DNA of 64,000 nucleotides from Alcaligenaceae bacterium. GTDB taxonomy: Bacteria > Pseudomonadota > Gammaproteobacteria > Burkholderiales > Burkholderiaceae_B. The stretch spans positions 1 through 64,000 of the forward strand of contig JACCEP010000017.1 in assembly GCA_013416395.1 (NCBI GenBank), in the 5' to 3' direction. The stretch's first letter is position 1, and each line of letters starts with the position of its first letter. A program made the translations under genes and the position numbers. The notes under the pieces were generated by a model that made no database searches, was not told where the DNA came from, and worked only from the letters and a program-made list of their open reading frames with translations. Shown here piece by piece: positions 58,294 to 64,000 of the stretch.

Positions 58294-60639
58294 ATGACAA
58301 ACACGGACCTGCATGAGGCTGATGAACTGAACGAGGCAATTCGGGCGAGTGCGCGTGACTTACTGCGGGCGGTTTCGCCACTTTCTCGTTTGCGTGCATT
58401 GCGAGAAACCGACCCCGGTTACGAGCAGGCTGTATGGAAGAAACTTGCCGAGGCCGGCTGGACCGGCCTGATGATTCCGGAAGAAGACGGCGGTTTGGGG
58501 CTGGGCTTGGGCGCGGCCTGCGCGGTGGCATCCGCGCTTGGTCGCCATCCTCTTCCAGAGCCTTTTGTTGCCGGATGCATTCAATCGCTGACGCTTCTTT
58601 CGCGTTTGCCTGCATGCAGTTTGAAACAGACACTTCTGCAGCGCGCAGTCTCGGGTGAACTTGTCATAGGTGTTGCGTGGCAGCATGAGTCAGGCCAACA
58701 GGAACCCGGCCAGCAGCAAGCGGTTCGGCAAGAGCAGACGGGATTGTCTGATGAAGCTACAGTGAACAAAAACGGCAGTCCGGCGCTGAACACAGTAAAG
58801 CACTGGGCCTATCCTGCGCGAGCCGATGGGTGGCTGGTGATGGATGACGCCCAGAGCGCTATCGTGTGGGTCCCCAGCACTGTGGATGGCCTTCAAGAAA
58901 CGGTACACCCGCGGGTCGATGGGACGATGGCGTCAACGCTCACGTTCAAGGGCGTCCAGATCTGTGCGGACCAGATCCTGGTGCAGGGAGAGGCTGCCCG
59001 CGAAGCGCTGAACTATGCCAATAATATTACCCGTGTCGTACAGGCTGCGGAGTTGCTGGGTATTGCCCAGGAAACCTTCGATCAAACGCTGGAGTATTTG
59101 AAAACCCGAGTCCAGTTTGGCAAGCCCATCGGTGCCAATCAGGCCTTGCAGCATCGTATGGTGGATGCTTATCTGCAGGTGCGGATGGCAGAGGCGGTGA
59201 TGGCAGAGTTTTTGGCAGATCCCCAGCTTGATGATGATCTGGCCACGGCGCACTGCGCCCGGGTAAAAGCGCGTTGCGCGCATGCGGCATTGCTCATGAC
59301 GCGCAGTGCAGTACAGTTTCATGGTGCCATTGGCTACACGGATGAGCTGGACATTGGCCTCTATCTGAAACGCGCCCTGCACCTTACAAGCTGGCTGGGC
59401 GGTGAACGTGAAAGCCGTCAACTGGCGATGCCGCTCACAGTGCGCGAGCCAGCGTCGTCGAACGAAGGGCGTCAGGACGAGATACCGGTGGGGATCGATT
59501 GGAACGAACGGTCAGAAGATGAGTTCCGATCCGTCGTCAGGCGTTTTATCCATGCGAACTATCCGTCGGCGCTCAGGAATCCTCCCAAACGGCTGCATTG
59601 GGAGGAGATTCAAGGCTGGTATATGACGTTGTCCCGGCAAGGTTGGTTGGCACCCGCCTGGCCGCGTGAGCATGGGGGTATGGGTCTGGCGCCTGCCAAG
59701 TTGATTGCTTTCATCGAAGAGATGGAAGCCTACGGTGTGGCGCGCACGCCAGACCAGGGGATCATCAACATCGGCCCAGTGCTGATTCGCCACGGCACCG
59801 ACGAGCAGCGCAAAAAGTATCTTCCCAAAATTCTCAGCGGCGAGCATATCTGGTGCCAGGGCTATTCTGAGCCCAATGCCGGCTCGGACCTGGCATCGCT
59901 CAGGACTGAAGCGGTCCAGGAGGGTGACGAATTTGTAGTCAATGGCCAGAAAATCTGGACGACGCTTGCTCAGGATGCCACCCACATTTTTATGTTGGTG
60001 CGCACCGACAAAACCGTTAAAAAGCAGGCGGGCATCAGCTTTCTGTTGGCGGACATGAAAACGCCGGGCATCACGGTGCGGCCTATCCGCAATATTGGTG
60101 GGGAAGAAGAATTCTGCGAGGTGTTCTTCGATAACGTTCGCGTTCCGAAAGAGAATCTGGTCGGCAAGCTGGACGAGGGCTGGACAATCGCCAAGGCCTT
60201 GCTTGATTTTGAGCGTCTCTTTGTAGGCAGCCCAAGCCAGTGCTGGCTCGCGCTGAACCAGCTGCAGCGCATCGGGCAAAAAAGAAAGTTGTTCGAAGAC
60301 GCGGCTTTCCAGGATCAGTACATCGTTTCGTTCCTGGATGTGCTTGACCTGCAGTCCCTGTACGGTGAGTTTGCAGACGTCGTAAAACGTGGCGACGCAC
60401 TGCCGCCCAGCGTGTCATTGCTCAAGATATGGGCGACGCAAACATATTCGCGGATCTGCATGGAGTCCGTTGAAGCTGCAGCGGAGTGGGGCGGTGACGA
60501 CGTGAGCCTGCAATTGGGTGAAATGGATGTGCATCCGGCGCGGCGCTTGTATAACTCGGCCATCACTACGATCTACGGCGGCACCAACGAAATTCAGAGA
60601 AACATCCTGGCCAAGCTCGTTCTTGAGCTTCCCACATGA
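58294..60639 (+). CDS. Double-domain acyl-CoA dehydrogenase
   Basis: A 781-residue protein made of two acyl-CoA dehydrogenase units in tandem. The first (about 10-375) has KKLAEAGWTGLMIPEEDGGL and MTRSAVQFHGAIGYTDELDI. The second (about 400-781) has WLAPAWPREHGGMGLAPAKL, GYSEPNAGSDLASLRTEAVQ, VNGQKIWTTLAQDATHIFML and IYGGTNEIQRNILAKLVLEL. The frame is continuous across the junction, so the fusion looks real. It oxidises an acyl-CoA with FAD. The start at ATG 58294 follows TGGGGAAAT; a start 15 bp upstream is also possible. It precedes a Bug receptor by 62 bp on the same strand. Confidence 0.9.
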   Translation: MTNTDLHEADELNEAIRASARDLLRAVSPLSRLRALRETDPGYEQAVWKKLAEAGWTGLMIPEEDGGLGLGLGAACAVASALGRHPLPEPFVAGCIQSLTLLSRLPACSLKQTLLQRAVSGELVIGVAWQHESGQQEPGQQQAVRQEQTGLSDEATVNKNGSPALNTVKHWAYPARADGWLVMDDAQSAIVWVPSTVDGLQETVHPRVDGTMASTLTFKGVQICADQILVQGEAAREALNYANNITRVVQAAELLGIAQETFDQTLEYLKTRVQFGKPIGANQALQHRMVDAYLQVRMAEAVMAEFLADPQLDDDLATAHCARVKARCAHAALLMTRSAVQFHGAIGYTDELDIGLYLKRALHLTSWLGGERESRQLAMPLTVREPASSNEGRQDEIPVGIDWNERSEDEFRSVVRRFIHANYPSALRNPPKRLHWEEIQGWYMTLSRQGWLAPAWPREHGGMGLAPAKLIAFIEEMEAYGVARTPDQGIINIGPVLIRHGTDEQRKKYLPKILSGEHIWCQGYSEPNAGSDLASLRTEAVQEGDEFVVNGQKIWTTLAQDATHIFMLVRTDKTVKKQAGISFLLADMKTPGITVRPIRNIGGEEEFCEVFFDNVRVPKENLVGKLDEGWTIAKALLDFERLFVGSPSQCWLALNQLQRIGQKRKLFEDAAFQDQYIVSFLDVLDLQSLYGEFADVVKRGDALPPSVSLLKIWATQTYSRICMESVEAAAEWGGDDVSLQLGEMDVHPARRLYNSAITTIYGGTNEIQRNILAKLVLELPT

Positions 60640-60701
60640 AAAGCAATCTATTCAGCCCAGCAACAACAAACGAAAGTAACAAGCCTTAAAGGAGAGACAA
60701 A

Positions 60702-61679
60702 ATGCTCAGAAATAAAGTGTCCTTGCTCACATCTGCAATCGTCATCGCCACAATGGCGTCTTCCGCAGTTGCCCAATCCGATTATCCCAACAGGGCTATT
60801 ACGCTGATCGTGCCCTTTGCACCCGGCGGTGGCGCGGACCTGACGGCACGCCTGGTGGCCGCACCGCTAGGCGAGGAACTGGGGCAAACCATTATTGTGG
60901 AAAACAAGCCAGGCGGAGGTGCGACAGTTGGAGCGCGCATGGTGGCTGATGCAAAGCCAGACGGCTATACCTTGCTTTACACTACGCCCGGCCCTCAACT
61001 TACCAATCCGTTTCTGATGGATAGCGTGCCTTATGACTACGTCAAGGGTCTCACGCCCATCTCCACCATTGCAGTGGTTCCAAGCGTATTGGTTGTCAAC
61101 AAGTCTGTGAAAGCCAATAGCGTTCCGGAGCTTATCGAATTGGCCAAGAAGAACCCACACAGCATCCGCTTTGCCAGTGCCGGTATTGGCGCGTCAAGCC
61201 ACTTGTCGGGTGAGCTGCTCAAGGTCATGGCCGGGGTGCAAATCGACCATGTTCCGTATCGAGGCACAGGCCCAGCGATTCAGGATGTTGTTGGCCAACG
61301 CGTGGAAATGGCCATCGACAGCCTGACGGTCTATGCGCCTTATATCCAAAATGGCGATGTTAAAGCGCTAGGTGTCACAACTCCGGAGCCGCTGGATAGC
61401 TTGCCGGGTGTGCCGCCTATTGCAGAGTTTCTGCCGGGCTTTGATTCTTCGCCGGTTAACTACCTGAGCGCGCCGGGCGGAACGCCTGAACCCATTGTTC
61501 AACGCCTGAACGAGGCATTGAACAAGGTTCTGGAGAAGCCCGAGTTGCAAGCGCACATGCGCAAGGTAGGCCTGTTGCCTGGGGGAAACACTGTCGCTGA
61601 AATGCAGAAGCTGGTTGCAAGTGAGCAGGCTAAGTGGAAGGACGTTATCGAGAAATCGGGCGCCAAGTCCGGCTCATAA
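60702..61679 (+). CDS. Bug-family (TctC) periplasmic solute receptor
   Basis: A 325-residue exported protein. The signal peptide (residues 1-24, ASSAVAQS) is followed by the Bug signature: YPNRAITLIVPFAPGGGADL, then QTIIVENKPGGGATVGARMV, AKPDGYTLLYTTPGP, and VDHVPYRGTGPAIQDVVG-like text (IDHVPYRGTGPAIQDVVGQR). Bug proteins bind carboxylates for tripartite tricarboxylate transporters or in signalling, and are expanded in Alcaligenaceae. ATG at 60702 follows AAAGGAGAG. No TctA/TctB genes are adjacent, as is usual. It probably captures the acid activated by the CoA-transferase. Confidence 0.93.
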   Translation: MLRNKVSLLTSAIVIATMASSAVAQSDYPNRAITLIVPFAPGGGADLTARLVAAPLGEELGQTIIVENKPGGGATVGARMVADAKPDGYTLLYTTPGPQLTNPFLMDSVPYDYVKGLTPISTIAVVPSVLVVNKSVKANSVPELIELAKKNPHSIRFASAGIGASSHLSGELLKVMAGVQIDHVPYRGTGPAIQDVVGQRVEMAIDSLTVYAPYIQNGDVKALGVTTPEPLDSLPGVPPIAEFLPGFDSSPVNYLSAPGGTPEPIVQRLNEALNKVLEKPELQAHMRKVGLLPGGNTVAEMQKLVASEQAKWKDVIEKSGAKSGS

Positions 61680-61681
61680 AA

Positions 61682-62620
61682 TCACTCGGCATATTGCTTT
61701 AATACCTTTGATTTAGACACGATCTCCCGCAGCACCTTCGCCACTGTGCGCGTGGCATAAGAGGGGGGATGGGCGTTTGTCTGTACAAGCTTGATCTGGC
61801 GAACAATCACCGGGTCCACAATGTGTGAGGCCTGGAGTTCGCCACGATCTATTGCATCCGTGACAGCAAGTTCAGGAAGCACCGTGTACGCGCCACGCAG
61901 GGCAGTAATCGTTGTTTGCAGCTGAGTCGAGTCCGCTTCAACCACGATATTCAGCTTGATATTCTGTTTGCGTGCCAGTTTGTCCAGCGTGGTGCGAACC
62001 CCGCTGGGTGCACTGGGCAAAACCAGCGGCAGGCCGTCCAGCAGCTTAAAGGCAACACTGGCATTTTTGGTGAGACGATCTCCGGCTGGCCCGATCAAAC
62101 ACGAATCGGCTGAAAATATCGGATCGCCCTCCGGTGCTGTGCTCGCACCGTATCGGTAGGGCAGGCCTAGGTCCAGCGTTCCGGCCGCCAGCCAAGTATC
62201 AATTTGGCCCGCAGATCCCTCAAAGAACTGCAGGCGTATGCCGGGATAACGTGCCCGTAGCTCGAAGAATAACGGTACGCCAACATGCCGATAAAGAGAC
62301 GGCAACGCGCCAATACGGACATCCCCAAAAGGCAGGCCGCCCGTTTCGTTCAGGCTGTGCGTAAGCGCTTGGGCCTCACTGAGCAGCCGCTCTACCAAAG
62401 GTAAGGTCTTGGTGCCCAGCTCCGTCAGTACCATACCTCTGCCTGTGCGGTCGAACAGCCGGCCCTTACATTCGGCTTCCAGCCGGGCGATCTGCCGGCT
62501 GATGGCTGGTTGCGGCGCGCCCAGTTTGATGGATGCAGCCTTAAGGCTACCGTGTTTTGCGACCGCCACAAAAATATTCAGGCGGTTCAGGTCCCAAAGG
62601 GAAGAAGGTATTTCTGACAT
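61682..62620 (-). CDS. LysR-type transcriptional regulator
   Basis: A 312-residue regulator. The N-terminal winged helix-turn-helix (DLNRLNIFVAVAKHGSLKAA, SIKLGAPQPAISRQIARLEA) spans about residues 8-66, and the effector-binding domain (FGDVRIGALPSLYRHVGVPL, GLPLVLPSAPSGVRTTLDKL) follows. It probably senses the aromatic or short-chain acid handled by the cluster. The stop is 2 bp from the end of the convergent Bug gene, so the two transcripts may interfere. The ATG at 62618-62620 is divergent from the Bug pseudogene. Confidence 0.93.
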   Translation of the reverse strand: MSEIPSSLWDLNRLNIFVAVAKHGSLKAASIKLGAPQPAISRQIARLEAECKGRLFDRTGRGMVLTELGTKTLPLVERLLSEAQALTHSLNETGGLPFGDVRIGALPSLYRHVGVPLFFELRARYPGIRLQFFEGSAGQIDTWLAAGTLDLGLPYRYGASTAPEGDPIFSADSCLIGPAGDRLTKNASVAFKLLDGLPLVLPSAPSGVRTTLDKLARKQNIKLNIVVEADSTQLQTTITALRGAYTVLPELAVTDAIDRGELQASHIVDPVIVRQIKLVQTNAHPPSYATRTVAKVLREIVSKSKVLKQYAE

Positions 62621-62732
62621 GACGCGAATAGCAATCCTGCGTTATCTGTTTCGTTGTGGATTGCCTCGATAGGCATTCTTATACTGAATTTAAACCAAAC
62701 ATCACCCGTATGCACCTGAAACGGGAAATTCC

Positions 62733-63260
62733 ATGCCTGTCGTGGTGGAGAACCGGCGGGGAGCGGGTTCATCGATCGGAGCGGCGTATGTGGCCCGATC
62801 CAAGCCAGATGGCCACACCTTGCTGCTTGGTAGCGTGGGTATGGTCACCAACCCAGTCATGCTCAAGAGTATGACTTATCAAAGCAAAGACTTGAAGGCG
62901 CTGGCGCTGCTGGCGGTTGCGCCGAATGTGCTCTATGTGCATCCTTCGCTGCCTGTCACGACGACGGAACGCATCGACGAGGCGCCGGAACTTCCTACCG
63001 TCGCTGAGTCGGGTGTCGAGGGGGTGATCTCCGGCAGCTGGTTTGGGATCTTTGTACCGACCGATACACCTGAAGCGGTGCAGCAACAGATTCTGGCGTC
63101 CATCAAGCGCGTTGCCGACCAAGAATCCATTAACAAGAAAGTCATCACCCTTGGTCTCATCCCGCAGTTCGAGGATCAGGCCAGCTTCAAGCGTTTTGTC
63201 GAGAACGAAGCCACGAAGTGGGGAGATGTCATCCGGGCGCAGAATATCAGTCTGGATTAA
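62733..63260 (+). pseudogene. Decayed second Bug receptor gene
   Basis: The 175-codon frame starts inside a Bug protein (VVVENRRGAGSSIGAAYVAR, KPDGHTLLLGSVGMVTNPVM) without signal peptide or the first 50 residues. After PVTTTERIDE it jumps to APELPTVAESGVEGVISGSW, missing about 110 residues of the middle domain, then runs normally to DVIRAQNISLD. The internal deletion is in frame, so a short protein could be made, but it would lack the signal peptide and most of the ligand site. Confidence 0.8.
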
Positions 63261-63270
63261 TCGTGTTTGC

Positions 63271-63292
63271 CTGCCCGGTAAATACCGGGCAG
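63271..63292. terminator. Inverted repeat after the Bug pseudogene
   Basis: CTGCCCGGTA-AA-TACCGGGCAG is a perfect 10-bp hairpin 10 bp after the stop. No T-run follows, so it may be a weak terminator. Confidence 0.55.
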
Positions 63293-63410
63293 TGGCGACG
63301 CCGACAACACATCACTACCCGTCGCGTTTGTGCTTGGGCATCATGTCATGCAGCAGTAATACCAACTGATACTTAGCAGCCGCCCCACGCCGCTGCTGCG
63401 GCTGAAACCA

Positions 63411-64000
63411 TCACAACACCCGTCGCGACAAACCATAACGCCCCATTTTGAAGTAAAGCGTGCTCTTGGCGATATTCAGTTTTTTTGCCGCCAGGGTCAA
63501 ATTGCCGCTACAGGCGGTGATGGCCTGTTGAATTAGCAAGCGCTCGCCTTGTTCCATGCTGATGACATTGTTGCAAAGCGCGGGCTCGCAGCCCTTATGG
63601 CTAGCTCGCACTATTTCTGGCGGCAACATGTCGCGCATGAGGGTGCAGCCGCTACTCAAGAGCCTGGCGCTTTCAAGCACATTGCGAAGTTCTCGCACAT
63701 TGCCTGGCCAGGAATAGGCCTGCAAGGCTTGCATGGCCGCGTCGTCGATGCCGGCGGATGGCAGCGCGTGTTCGCGGCAGAACTGATGCCAGAAATGGTG
63801 GGCAAGCAATGAGATGTCGCCATCCCGGTTGCGCAGCGGGGGTATGTGCAGCGTGAATACCGCAATGCGATAGAAGAGATCCAGGCGGAAGCGTCCGGCT
63901 TGGGCTTCTTGGCGCAGATCGCGATTTGTGGCGGCAACAAGGCGAAATGTCACGTTGCGGGGCACCGTTTCGCCGACACGATATAGTTCTTTTTGCTCCA
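63411..64000 (-). CDS. Sigma-54-dependent regulator, C-terminal part (runs off edge)
   Basis: About 196 codons of an enhancer-binding protein are inside the window; the gene begins beyond position 64000. Visible parts of the AAA+ domain are VPRNVTFRLVAATNRDLRQE, AGRFRLDLFYRIAVFTLHIP, PLRNRDGDISLLAHHFWHQF and YSWPGNVRELRNVLESARLL. The C-terminal Fis-type helix-turn-helix is GERLLIQQAITACSGNLTLA, AKKLNIAKSTLYFKMGRYGL. It activates sigma-54 promoters, possibly of a carboxylate or aromatic pathway outside the window. A 52-bp piece of its DNA-binding region is copied at 55822. Confidence 0.93.
   Translation of the reverse strand, partial: EQKELYRVGETVPRNVTFRLVAATNRDLRQEAQAGRFRLDLFYRIAVFTLHIPPLRNRDGDISLLAHHFWHQFCREHALPSAGIDDAAMQALQAYSWPGNVRELRNVLESARLLSSGCTLMRDMLPPEIVRASHKGCEPALCNNVISMEQGERLLIQQAITACSGNLTLAAKKLNIAKSTLYFKMGRYGLSRRVL

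Noticed and set aside
58052-58633. A 194-codon upstream extension of the CoA-transferase frame
   Set aside because: The family's conserved N-terminus begins at 58051 with a good ribosome site; the extension runs under the acyl-CoA dehydrogenase gene.

Overview
The window looks like chromosome of a betaproteobacterium of the order Burkholderiales, most likely family Alcaligenaceae. The main reasons are Bug-type (TctC) solute receptors, a LivKHMGF uptake system and a CoA-ester catabolic cluster on the right, all at moderately high GC. The genus cannot be fixed from the sequence alone. Roughly the left two thirds (about 1-46.5 kb) is accessory DNA built in layers; the right third (about 46.7-64 kb) is ordinary metabolic chromosome with a few scars.

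Left cargo (1-7.6 kb): the end of an IS3-family element cuts the 3' end of a DUF2971 gene. It is followed by a lipoprotein, a 161-bp MITE-like element, a short RadC/JAMM protein, an LprI-like periplasmic protein, a small membrane protein, an attC-like site directly followed by a C-terminally anchored coiled-coil protein, and an orphan protein with a PD-(D/E)XK nuclease motif.

Integrated conjugative plasmid (7.6-30.6 kb, almost all on the minus strand): MobF relaxase, type IV coupling protein, StbC-StbB-StbA, a probable oriT region, five iterons with DnaA boxes, a TrfA-like initiator, and a complete VirB1-VirB11 (MPF-T, R388/pKM101-like) secretion system with a TrbM/KikA protein. Two extra lipoproteins sit between virB4 and virB5; one could be an entry-exclusion protein. 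At its right edge are ribbon-helix-helix and XRE regulators and a HigBA toxin-antitoxin pair whose operator is visible. The block stops at the 3' end of a tRNA-Arg-like sequence (30593-30620).

Defence and relics (30.7-46.5 kb): remnants of IS66 and of a group II intron precede a complete Zorya type I anti-phage system (zorA-zorB-zorC-zorD, minus strand, 40.1-31.8 kb). Next come a truncated serine recombinase, a Sel1-repeat pseudogene, IS4 and IS3 relics, and scrambled partial copies of the same plasmid type (coupling protein joined to TrbM; relaxase joined to XRE-HigA-HigB). Two families of direct repeats (1803/40961 and 4930/43198) occur in the same order on both sides of the large insertion, which suggests integration by recombination between related elements. 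A marC gene lies among the relics.

Metabolic chromosome (46.7-64 kb): a branched-chain amino-acid-type ABC uptake system (livK convergent with livGFHM), an HD-domain hydrolase and a ClC channel with CBS domains. After these comes a broken ParC/PaaA2-like stability gene fused to a copied piece of a sigma-54 regulator. Then comes a carboxylic-acid catabolic cluster: enoyl-CoA hydratase, class III CoA-transferase, double-domain acyl-CoA dehydrogenase, Bug receptor and LysR regulator. It is followed by a decayed second Bug gene and the sigma-54 regulator, which runs off the right edge.
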